Positions 47,263-55,089 of a DNA stretch of 64,000 nucleotides are shown piece after piece (the first letter of the stretch is position 1; every line of letters begins with the position of its first letter). Source of the DNA: Pseudomonas sp. PSE14 (GTDB lineage: Bacteria > Pseudomonadota > Gammaproteobacteria > Pseudomonadales > Pseudomonadaceae); the NCBI RefSeq assembly GCF_029203285.1, contig NZ_CP115669.1:992001-1056000 (forward strand). The letters run 5' to 3'. The notes under the pieces are model-generated. The model did not search any database, was not told where the DNA came from, and was given only the letters and a program-made list of their open reading frames with translations. A program made the position numbers and the translations under genes.

Positions 47263-47276
47263 AAAGAGCCGTCGGC

Positions 47277-48056
47277 TCACTTCCAGCCGAACAACTCCAT
47301 CGCATTGCGCGTGCTGGCGCTCGCCAGTTCTTCCGGGCTGATGCCCTTGAGCTCGGCCAACGCCGCGCAGATTTCCGGCAGATGTTCGGGGCTGTTGCGC
47401 TGGCCGGGGTACATGGCCGGCGCCATGTCTGGAGAGTCGGTTTCCAGCACGATGGATTCCAGTGGAATCTCCGGCACCACCTTGCGCAGGCGGTTGGCCT
47501 GCGGCCATGTCGGTGCGCCGCCCAGCCCCAGGCGAAAGCCCAGTTTGAGGTATTCGCGGGCCTCCTCGCGGCTGCCGGCGAAGGCATGGATGATGCCCTG
47601 GCGCCGGGGCTTGAAGCGCTTGAGGGTGGCGATCACCGCCGCGTGGGAGCGGCGTACGTGCAGCAGTACTGGCAGTTCGAAATCGATGGCCGTGCGCAGT
47701 TGCTCCTCGAAGATTGCCTGCTGACCGTCGCGGTCGAGGTCTTCCAGGTAGTAGTCCAGGCCGATTTCACCCACGGCGCAGAGCTTCGGGTGGCCCGCCA
47801 GGCGCTCCAGCCAGTCCCGCAGCGCCGTCAGGTGCTCGGGGCGGTGGCGCGCCAGATAGATCGGATGCAGGCCGAGGGCGGCATACAGGTCGGGCTCCTG
47901 CTCGACCAGCGTCCAGACGTCTTCCCAGTTCTCGCGGAATACCCCCAGCAGTACCTGACGGATCACCCCGCGCTCCCGGCTGCGCTGAAGCACCGCCTGA
48001 CGGTCGTCGGCGAAGTCCGGGCAGTCGAGATGGTTGTGGGTGTCGATCAGCTGCAT
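47277..48056 (-). CDS. TatD-family metal-dependent hydrolase (deoxyribonuclease)
   Basis: A 259-residue TIM-barrel hydrolase. Metal ligands: IDTHNHLDCPDF (HxH), GEIGLDYYLED (Glu), LHVRRSHAAVIATL (His), HAFAGS (His) and LETDSPDMAP (Asp). Family members are 3'-5' DNases or related hydrolases (YjjV/TatD group). It is 4 bases from fruR on the same strand, so the two may be cotranscribed. Confidence 0.9.
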   Translation of the reverse strand: MQLIDTHNHLDCPDFADDRQAVLQRSRERGVIRQVLLGVFRENWEDVWTLVEQEPDLYAALGLHPIYLARHRPEHLTALRDWLERLAGHPKLCAVGEIGLDYYLEDLDRDGQQAIFEEQLRTAIDFELPVLLHVRRSHAAVIATLKRFKPRRQGIIHAFAGSREEAREYLKLGFRLGLGGAPTWPQANRLRKVVPEIPLESIVLETDSPDMAPAMYPGQRNSPEHLPEICAALAELKGISPEELASASTRNAMELFGWK

Positions 48057-48060
48057 GGCC

Positions 48061-49056
48061 TCACTCCGTGCGTAGCTTCAGAGTGCGCGCCACCGGATGG
48101 ACGCCGGGGGTGTAGCTGTTCTGCTCGATGGCGCCCAGTGCCAGGTCCAGGGCGCGCTCGGCGATCAGGGCGTGCTGCTGGGAGATCGCGTTGACCTTCA
48201 GCGGGACGAAGTCCAGCAGTTGCGTATCGCCGAAGGTGGCGATGCGCAGCCCCGCCGGCCAGCCGTCGGGCAGCGCCTGGAGTACGTCGAACACGCCTTC
48301 GAGCAGCACGTAGGAAGTGGTGATCAGCGCGTCGGGCAAGTGGCCCTGGCGTGCCAGCAATTCTTCCATCAGTTGGCGGCCACAGGCTCGGCTGAAGGTT
48401 TCGCCGTGCTCGACGAGGACCTGCCCCTTGAACTCGCGCAACGCGCTGCGGAAGCCCGCCGCGCGCTCCTGGCTGATGATCAGCTCCGAACGCGCGCCGA
48501 GCAGGGCGATGCTCTGCGGCACGGGTTCGAGCAGGCTGGCCGTAAGGCGCTGGCTGGCCTCGCGGTCGTCGCTGACCACCGAGCAGAAACGCTGCGGATC
48601 GAGCTGGCGGTCCACTGCGATCACCGGCACGCCGATGCCCTGCAGGCGGGCCAGGCTGTCGTCGTTGCCGGGCAGGCAGCTGGCGACGATCAGCGCATCG
48701 CAACGCCGTGCGCGGAACAGATTGAGTACCTGGCGCTCGGTGTCCGGCTCGTCGTCGGAGCTGGCGATCAGCAGCTGGTAGCCACGGGCCCGGGCGCCCT
48801 GTTCGAGCAGCTTGGCCAGCTTGGCGTAGCTGGGGTTTTCCAGGTCCGGCAGGACGAAGCCGAGGGTGCGTGTCTGGCCGCGGCGCAGGCTGGCGGCCTG
48901 CTGGTCCGGGTGGTAGCCGTGCTCTTCGATCACCGCGCGCACGCGCTCCACCGTGGCGGCGCTGATGCGGCGCTGCACGGCCTTGCCGTTGATCACATAG
49001 CTGGCGGTGGTGACCGAAACACCGGCCAGGCGGGCGATATCACTGAGTTTCAGCAC
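48061..49056 (-). CDS. fruR: Fructose operon repressor FruR (Cra-type, LacI family)
   Basis: A 331-residue LacI-family regulator. The DNA-binding head is KLSDIARLAGVSVTTASYVI, followed by the hinge helix and a periplasmic-binding-like domain (from about residue 60) for fructose 1-phosphate. I chose GTG 49056 because the conserved head begins there; GTG 49092 would add 12 residues. It is divergent from fruBKA, and a Cra-like operator lies in the shared promoter region. In pseudomonads FruR acts mainly on the fru operon. Confidence 0.92.
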   Translation of the reverse strand: MLKLSDIARLAGVSVTTASYVINGKAVQRRISAATVERVRAVIEEHGYHPDQQAASLRRGQTRTLGFVLPDLENPSYAKLAKLLEQGARARGYQLLIASSDDEPDTERQVLNLFRARRCDALIVASCLPGNDDSLARLQGIGVPVIAVDRQLDPQRFCSVVSDDREASQRLTASLLEPVPQSIALLGARSELIISQERAAGFRSALREFKGQVLVEHGETFSRACGRQLMEELLARQGHLPDALITTSYVLLEGVFDVLQALPDGWPAGLRIATFGDTQLLDFVPLKVNAISQQHALIAERALDLALGAIEQNSYTPGVHPVARTLKLRTE

Positions 49057-49124
49057 GATGGGTTGCCGACAATTGGGGGCTTCAAGGATCACGCATTATC
49101 GAGTAACGTTCCAGTCTCAATAGG

Positions 49125-49136
49125 TGAAACGATTCA
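49125..49136. promoter_or_regulatory. FruR operator in the fruR-fruB divergent promoter
   Basis: TGAAACGATTCA is a near-perfect match to the Cra/FruR palindrome (TGAAACGTTTCA, one change). It lies in the 210-base divergent promoter region. Confidence 0.8.
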
Positions 49137-49266
49137 GCATTGCCCGTGGCCATTGCCTGAAGACCGCTCCGGCGGTCGAGAAAGCCACAGGTTCTAAGCT
49201 GTTCACCATACAAGCGGATGACCGCCCCAAGCGCCGACGCGCCAGAACGCCGGCGAGGAGAACGCG

Positions 49267-52152
49267 ATGCTCGAACTGAACGCGCAGCAGGTTCGCATGG
49301 ACCAGCGCGCCGCCGACAAGCAGGCCGCCCTGGCGCTGCTCGGCGCGGCCCTGGAAGATGACGGACTGGTCGCCGCCGGCTATCTCGCCGGCTTGCAGGC
49401 CCGCGAGGCGCAGGGCTCCACCTACCTGGGGCAGGGCATCGCGATTCCCCACGGCACACCGGATACCCGCCACCTGGTGCAGCGCACCGGCGTGCGTCTG
49501 ATGCACTTCCCCGAGGGCGTCGCCTGGGGGGACGGCCAGACGGTGCACCTGGCCATCGCCATCGCCGCCAAGTCCGATGAACACCTGCACCTGCTGCAAC
49601 TGCTTACCCGTGCGCTGGGCGATGGCGAAATGGGCGAGGCACTGCGTCTGGCCGAGAGCCCCGAGGCGCTACTGCATCTGCTGTGCGGTGCGCCACAGGC
49701 CTTGTTGTTGGACAGCCAGCTGGTCGGGTTGGGCGTCGCCGCCGAGGACTTCGACGAGCTCACCGTGCTGGGCGCGCGCCGGCTGAAGAAGGCCGGCTGC
49801 GTCGAGCCCGGTTTCGCCGCCGAACTGCATGGCAGCGAAGCGCTGCCGCTGGGCGACGGGCTCTGGTGGCTGCATAGCGCCGAGCGCGTCTCGCGGCCGG
49901 GCCTGGCCTTCGTCACCCCGCAGCGCGAGCTGAACCATGCCGGCCTGCCGGTGCGCGGGTTGTTCTGTCTGGCCAGCCAGGGCGACTCGCACCGGGCGAT
50001 GTTCGAACGTCTGTGCGACCTGCTGGTGGACGGTCGAGCCACCGAGCTGGCGCGGGCCACGACCAGTCGTCATGTACTGGAGGCCCTGGGTGGTGAACTA
50101 CCGGTGGACTGGCCGAGCGTGCGGGTGCCACTGGCCAACCCGCATGGCCTGCATGCTCGCCCGGCGCAGGTGCTGATGCTGCTGGCGCGGGACTTCGAGG
50201 GTGAGATTCGCGTGCGCATCGCCGAGGCCGACAGCGCGCCGGTGTCGATCCGTAGCCTGAGCAAGCTGCTCAGCCTGGGCGCACGGCGGGGGCAGGTGCT
50301 GGAGTTCTTCGCTGAACCCGAGATCGCCGAGCGCGCCCTGGAGGCGGTGCGCCTGGCGGTGGAGCAGGGGCTGGGCGAGGAGATCGAAGCGCTGCCCGAA
50401 ACGCCGGAGCCGGCTGCCGTCATGGTCGAGGTTACCGAAGCGGAAACCGTCATGGCGCCGGAGGCGGGCAGCCGTTTGCAGGCCATCGCCGCATCTCCCG
50501 GTATCGCCAGCGGTCCTGCCTATGTGCAGGTCGAGCGGCCTTTCAAGTTCGCCGAGCGTGGCGAGTCGATCGAGGTGGAGCGCCAGCGTCTGGATGAGGC
50601 GCGCGAGGCGATTTCCGCCGAGATCGAGGCCCTGGTGAAGCGCACCCAGGTCAAGGCCATCCGCGACATCTTCGTCACCCACCAGGCGCTGCTGGAGGAC
50701 CCGGAGCTGGCCGACGAGGTGCAGGCTCGGCTGGCCGAGGGGGCGAGCGCCGAGGCGGCCTGGAGCCGGGTGATCGAGCGCGTCGCCAGCGAGCAGGAAG
50801 CGCTGCGCGATGCCTTGCTGGCCGAGCGCGCGGCCGACCTGCGGGACGTTGGCCGGCGGGTGTTGGCGCGCCTGTGCGGCGCACAGAGTGCCGCCGCGCC
50901 GGAGCGTCCCTACATCCTGGTGATGGACGAGGTCGGCCCTTCCGACGTGGCGCGGCTGGACCGCGAGCGGGTGGCCGGCATTCTCACCGCGCGCGGCGGG
51001 GCCACCTCGCACAGCGCGATCATCGCCCGCGCGCTGGGCATTCCCGCCCTGGTCGGCGCCGGTGCGGCGGTGCTGGCGCTGGAACCCGAGACCCTCCTGT
51101 TGCTCGATGGCGACCAGGGGGAGCTGCGGGTGTCGCCGAGTGCGGAGTGCCTGGCGGAGGCCGAACGCCTGCGCGACCAGCGCCGGCGCCGTGCCGAGCG
51201 CGCCGAGGCGCGCCGTCATGAGCCGGCGATCACCCGAGACGGCCATGCCGTGGAAATCTGCGCCAACCTGGGCGACACCTCCGGCGCCGTGACGGCGGTC
51301 GAGCAGGGCGCGGAAGGCGTCGGCCTGCTGCGCACCGAATTCGTGTTCATGGACAACCCCCAGGCGCCCGATGAGGCGACCCAGGAGGCCGAGTACCGCC
51401 GCGTGCTCGATGCCCTCGGCGGGCGCCCCCTGGTGGCGCGTACCCTCGACGTGGGTGGCGACAAACCGCTGCCGTACTGGCCGATCCCGCGGGAGGAGAA
51501 CCCTTACCTCGGTGTGCGCGGCGTGCGTCTGACCCTGCAGCGCCCGCAGATTTTCCAGACCCAGTTGCGCGCCTTGCTGCGGGCCGCCGCCGGGCGTCCG
51601 TTGCGCATCATGTTCCCGATGGTCGGGCAGGTGGAGGAATGGCGGCAGGCCCGCGATCTCACCCGGCAGCTCTGCGCGGAGCTGGGCGGCGAGCATGACC
51701 TGCAACTGGGCATCATGGTCGAAGTGCCTTCGGCGGCGCTGCTCGCGCCGGTGCTGGCCCGCGAAGTGGACTTCTTCAGCGTCGGCACCAACGACCTGAC
51801 CCAGTACACCCTGGCCATCGACCGTGGCCATCCGACCCTGTCGGCGCAGGCCGACGGCCTGCACCCGGCGGTGCTGCAATTGATCGACATGACCGTGCGC
51901 GCCGCCCATGCCCACGGCAAGTGGGTAGGCGTATGCGGCGAGCTGGCGGCGGATGCGCAGGCGGTGCCGCTGCTGGTGGGGCTGGGGGTGGACGAGTTGA
52001 GCGTGTCGGCGCGCAGTATCCCGCTGGTCAAGGCACGGGTGCGCGAGCTCGATCTGCCGATGGCCCGCGAGCTGGCGCAAACCGCGCTGGCATTGGGCTC
52101 CGCCGCCGAGGTGCGCGAATGCGTCGCCCAGGCCCTGCCGGAGGTGAACTGA
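49267..52152 (+). CDS. fruB: PTS fructose multiphosphoryl transfer protein (EIIA-HPr-EI fusion)
   Basis: A 961-residue cytoplasmic fusion. EIIA-Fru (about 1-150) has the phospho-His in GIAIPHGTPD. The HPr domain (about 280-370) has NPHGLHARPAQVL. Enzyme I (about 400-961) has the phospho-His in GGATSHSAIIARALGIP, the PEP site GLLRTEFVFM and the C-terminal VGTNDLTQYTLAIDRGHPTL. It carries phosphate from PEP to FruA. The start follows GAGGAG. fruK begins on the last base of its stop. Confidence 0.96.
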   Translation: MLELNAQQVRMDQRAADKQAALALLGAALEDDGLVAAGYLAGLQAREAQGSTYLGQGIAIPHGTPDTRHLVQRTGVRLMHFPEGVAWGDGQTVHLAIAIAAKSDEHLHLLQLLTRALGDGEMGEALRLAESPEALLHLLCGAPQALLLDSQLVGLGVAAEDFDELTVLGARRLKKAGCVEPGFAAELHGSEALPLGDGLWWLHSAERVSRPGLAFVTPQRELNHAGLPVRGLFCLASQGDSHRAMFERLCDLLVDGRATELARATTSRHVLEALGGELPVDWPSVRVPLANPHGLHARPAQVLMLLARDFEGEIRVRIAEADSAPVSIRSLSKLLSLGARRGQVLEFFAEPEIAERALEAVRLAVEQGLGEEIEALPETPEPAAVMVEVTEAETVMAPEAGSRLQAIAASPGIASGPAYVQVERPFKFAERGESIEVERQRLDEAREAISAEIEALVKRTQVKAIRDIFVTHQALLEDPELADEVQARLAEGASAEAAWSRVIERVASEQEALRDALLAERAADLRDVGRRVLARLCGAQSAAAPERPYILVMDEVGPSDVARLDRERVAGILTARGGATSHSAIIARALGIPALVGAGAAVLALEPETLLLLDGDQGELRVSPSAECLAEAERLRDQRRRRAERAEARRHEPAITRDGHAVEICANLGDTSGAVTAVEQGAEGVGLLRTEFVFMDNPQAPDEATQEAEYRRVLDALGGRPLVARTLDVGGDKPLPYWPIPREENPYLGVRGVRLTLQRPQIFQTQLRALLRAAAGRPLRIMFPMVGQVEEWRQARDLTRQLCAELGGEHDLQLGIMVEVPSAALLAPVLAREVDFFSVGTNDLTQYTLAIDRGHPTLSAQADGLHPAVLQLIDMTVRAAHAHGKWVGVCGELAADAQAVPLLVGLGVDELSVSARSIPLVKARVRELDLPMARELAQTALALGSAAEVRECVAQALPEVN

Positions 52153-53087
52153 TGGCGCGCATCCTCACCATCACCCTGAATCCCGCGCTGGACCTGACGG
52201 TGCGCCTGCCCCGGCTCGAGGTCGGCGAGGTCAATCGCAGCGAGTCGGTGCTCAGCCAGGCGGCTGGCAAGGGTCTGAACGTTGCGCAGGTGCTGGCCGA
52301 TCTCGGTCATTCGCTGAGCGTGACCGGCTTCCTCGGTGCGGACAATGCGGCGCCTTTCGAGGCGCTGTTCCAGCGCCGTGGTTTCGTCGACGCCTTCGTC
52401 CGCGTGCCGGGGGAAACCCGCAGCAATATCAAGCTGGCCGAAGGCGACGGGCGCATCACCGATATCAACGGCCCCGGCCCGGAGGTGAGCGCCCGCGAGC
52501 AGGACGCCTTGCTCGATTGCCTCGGCCGGATCGCCAGCGAGCATGAGCTGGTGGTGGTCGCCGGCAGCCTGCCGCGCGGGGTCGATCCCGACTGGTTGCG
52601 TGAGCTGTTGCTACGGCTCGGGCGGCGCGGTCTGAAGGTGGCATTCGACAGCAGTGGCGCGGCCCTGCGCGCCGGGCTCGACGCGGCGCCCTGGCTGATC
52701 AAGCCCAACGATGCCGAGCTGGCCGAAGCCTGTGGACAACTCCTCGACACGCCGGCGGCGCTGGCCGAGCAGGCCGAGGCGCTGCGGGCGCGTGGCATCG
52801 AGCAGGTGGTGCTGTCCCAGGGCGCTGATGGTGTGCGCTGGTTCGGCCCGCAAGGCAACTGGCGGGCGATTCCGCCCAGGGTCGAGGTGGCGAGCACGGT
52901 GGGCGCGGGTGACTCGCTGCTCGCCGGTATGTTGCACGGCCTGCTGGTTGGCTGGCCGGCCGAGCGCGTGCTGCGCCACGCCACGGCGGTAGCGGCGCTG
53001 GCGGTCACCCAGTTCGAGTTCGGCATCGGCGATGCGCCGCGCCTGAACCAGATCGAAGACGGCGTGCAGGTTCAGGCCCAGGCCTGA
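52152..53087 (+). CDS. fruK: 1-phosphofructokinase
   Basis: A 311-residue PfkB-family sugar kinase: TLNPALDLTV at the start, GKGLNVAQVLADLG (sugar-binding), LIKPNDAELAEACG, and the catalytic VGAGDSLLAGML near the C-terminus. It phosphorylates fructose 1-phosphate, the FruR inducer, to fructose 1,6-bisphosphate. ATG 52152 overlaps the fruB stop. Confidence 0.95.
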   Translation: MARILTITLNPALDLTVRLPRLEVGEVNRSESVLSQAAGKGLNVAQVLADLGHSLSVTGFLGADNAAPFEALFQRRGFVDAFVRVPGETRSNIKLAEGDGRITDINGPGPEVSAREQDALLDCLGRIASEHELVVVAGSLPRGVDPDWLRELLLRLGRRGLKVAFDSSGAALRAGLDAAPWLIKPNDAELAEACGQLLDTPAALAEQAEALRARGIEQVVLSQGADGVRWFGPQGNWRAIPPRVEVASTVGAGDSLLAGMLHGLLVGWPAERVLRHATAVAALAVTQFEFGIGDAPRLNQIEDGVQVQAQA

Positions 53088-53103
53088 GTCGCGCCGCATC
53101 CAG

Positions 53104-53111
53104 AACAACAA
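53104..53111 (+). promoter_or_regulatory. Hfq/Crc A-rich motif in front of fruA
   Basis: AACAACAA is a perfect AAnAAnAA catabolite-repression motif touching the ribosome site AGAGG of fruA. Hfq-Crc binding here would block translation when preferred carbon sources are present. Confidence 0.65.
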
Positions 53112-53123
53112 GAGGTTATGACG

Positions 53124-54869
53124 ATGAACCTTGCCCTTATCACGGCCTGCCCGAACGGCCAGATCACCAGTGTGCTCAGCGCACGCCTGTTGCGCGCGGC
53201 GGCCGAGCGCCTGGGCTGGGCGGTGTGCGTCGAGCAGCACGACCCGCAGCATCCCGAACGCCAGCTCTCCGCGGCGCAGATCGCGGCGGCCGACTGGGTG
53301 CTGGTGGTCAGCGCGCAGCCGCTGGACCTTTCGCGCTGCATTGGCAAGCGCCTGCTGCAGGCGCGTCCGGCCGAGGCGCTGGCCGATCCCGCCGCCTTCC
53401 TCCAGCGCGCTGCGCAGGACGCCGTCGTGTGGCAGGGCGAGGAGCGACCGAGCGTTTCCACTGAGGTGGCGCGTGCCGCGAAGTTGGTGGCGGTCACCGC
53501 CTGTCCGACCGGTGTGGCGCACACCTTCATGGCCGCCGAGGCGTTGCAGCAGGCAGCGCAGCAGATGGGCTACGAGCTGAAGGTGGAGACCCAGGGTTCG
53601 GTGGGTGCCCGCAATCCGCTGAGCGCCGAGGATATCGCCGGCGCCGATGTGGTGCTGCTGGCGGCGGATATCGAAGTGAACACCGAGCGTTTCGCCGGCA
53701 AGCGTATCTTCCGTTGCGGCACGGGTGTCGCGCTGAAGCAGCCGCAGGCGATCCTCGATCGCGCGTTGAAGGGGGCGGCGGCGGAGTCCGCCGCGACGGC
53801 CGGCAGCGGCGCGACGCCGGGGAAAAAGGAGGCGCGCGGGGTGTACAAGCACCTGCTCACCGGCGTGTCCTTCATGCTGCCGATGGTGGTAGCGGGCGGC
53901 CTGCTGATCGCGCTGTCCTTCGTCTTCGGTATCGAGGCGTTCAAGCAGCAGGGCACGCTGGCCGCCGCGCTGATGCAGATCGGCGGCGAGGCGGCGTTCA
54001 AGCTGATGGTGCCGATGCTCGCCGGCTACATCGCCTGGTCCATCGCCGACCGGCCGGGCCTGGCGCCGGGGATGATCGGCGGCCTGCTGGCGAGCACCCT
54101 GGGCGCGGGCTTCCTCGGCGGCATCGTCGCGGGCCTGCTGGCCGGGTATTCCGCGCGGGCCATTGCGCAGTGGATTCCGTTGCCGGCCAGTGTCGCGGCG
54201 CTCAAGCCGATCCTGATCATTCCGCTGCTGGCCAGCCTGTTCACCGGGCTGGTGATGATCTACGTGGTGGGTTCGCCGGTGGCCGCGATGATGCGTTCGC
54301 TGACCGACTTCCTCGCCGGCATGGGCACCACCAATGCGGTCCTGCTGGGGCTGCTGCTGGGCGGGATGATGTGCGTCGACCTCGGCGGGCCGATCAACAA
54401 GGCGGCCTATGCGTTCTCAGTCGGCCTGTTGGCCTCGCAGAGCTATGCGCCGATGGCGGCGGTGATGGCGGGCGGCATGGTCCCGCCGATCGGCATGGGC
54501 ATCGCCACCCTGCTGGCGCGGCGCAAGTTCGCCCAGAGCGAGCGCGAGGCCGGCAAGGCGGCGCTGGTGCTGGGGCTGTGCTTCATCTCCGAGGGCGCGA
54601 TTCCCTTCGCCGCCAAGGACCCGCTGCGGGTGATCCCGGCGAGCATCGTCGGTGGCGCGCTGACTGGTGCGCTGTCGATGCTGTTCGGCTGCAAACTGCT
54701 GGCGCCCCACGGTGGGCTGTTCGTGCTGCTGATTCCCAACGCGATGAATCATGCGCTGCTGTACCTGCTGGCGATCGCCGTGGGCAGCGTGGTGACCGGT
54801 GTGCTCTATGCCGTGCTCAAGCGCTCGGAAGCGGCGCCGATGATGGTGATGGGGGAGCCCGCTCGGTAG
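53124..54869 (+). CDS. fruA: PTS fructose transporter EIIB'BC
   Basis: A 581-residue permease. An N-terminal B' domain (about 1-105) keeps a Cys in TACPNGQITS, the functional EIIB domain (about 115-215) has the phospho-Cys in TACPTGVAHTFMAAEAL, and EIIC (about 240-575) has eight or more membrane helices with GGPINKAAYAF and SEGAIPFAAKDP. It imports fructose as fructose 1-phosphate. I prefer ATG 53124 to 53118, which is only 2 bases from the ribosome site. Last gene of the operon. Confidence 0.95.
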   Translation: MNLALITACPNGQITSVLSARLLRAAAERLGWAVCVEQHDPQHPERQLSAAQIAAADWVLVVSAQPLDLSRCIGKRLLQARPAEALADPAAFLQRAAQDAVVWQGEERPSVSTEVARAAKLVAVTACPTGVAHTFMAAEALQQAAQQMGYELKVETQGSVGARNPLSAEDIAGADVVLLAADIEVNTERFAGKRIFRCGTGVALKQPQAILDRALKGAAAESAATAGSGATPGKKEARGVYKHLLTGVSFMLPMVVAGGLLIALSFVFGIEAFKQQGTLAAALMQIGGEAAFKLMVPMLAGYIAWSIADRPGLAPGMIGGLLASTLGAGFLGGIVAGLLAGYSARAIAQWIPLPASVAALKPILIIPLLASLFTGLVMIYVVGSPVAAMMRSLTDFLAGMGTTNAVLLGLLLGGMMCVDLGGPINKAAYAFSVGLLASQSYAPMAAVMAGGMVPPIGMGIATLLARRKFAQSEREAGKAALVLGLCFISEGAIPFAAKDPLRVIPASIVGGALTGALSMLFGCKLLAPHGGLFVLLIPNAMNHALLYLLAIAVGSVVTGVLYAVLKRSEAAPMMVMGEPAR

Positions 54870-55035
54870 GGCGTATAACCGTTCGCGGTTATACGCCGAT
54901 GCGCCTGGCTTTGCCGCCCGCTCCAGGATCGAGCCCGGAGTACCCTGGGGCCCAGGGTCGAACCGGTTTCAAGGCCAGGCCCGGAGTGCCCTGGGATCAA
55001 GGTCAAACGGCGTATAACGTCGAACGTTATACGCC
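54870..55035. repeat. Composite repeat with two GGCGTATAAC palindromes
   Basis: Two perfect hairpins bound the element: GGCGTATAACCG/CGGTTATACGCC (54870-54897, TTCG loop, touching the fruA stop) and GGCGTATAACGT/ACGTTATACGCC (55009-55035). Between them is a direct repeat, GCCCGGAGTACCCTGGG at about 54938 and GCCCGGAGTGCCCTGGG at about 54979. The element fills most of the fruA-ugd gap and may also end fruA transcription. Confidence 0.75.
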
Positions 55036-55089
55036 CTACGGGGTGAGGCATCGCGTGGCGCCAAACCCGTAGAGGCGGACAGTGGCGCT

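Larger units (their letters stand above)
46936..47276. other. Repeat-rich junction between the chemoreceptor gene and tatD
   Basis: 341 bases with no gene but three separate palindromes: a long inverted repeat at 46956, a GGCGTATAACG element at 47044 and a REP at 47183. As I recall P. aeruginosa gene order, the flanking blocks are not neighbours there, so this is also a rearrangement junction. Confidence 0.65.

Noticed and set aside
50098-52080. A 660-codon minus-strand frame opposite fruB
   Set aside because: Antisense shadow of the EIIA-HPr-EI gene, Arg/His/Gln-rich, no domain.
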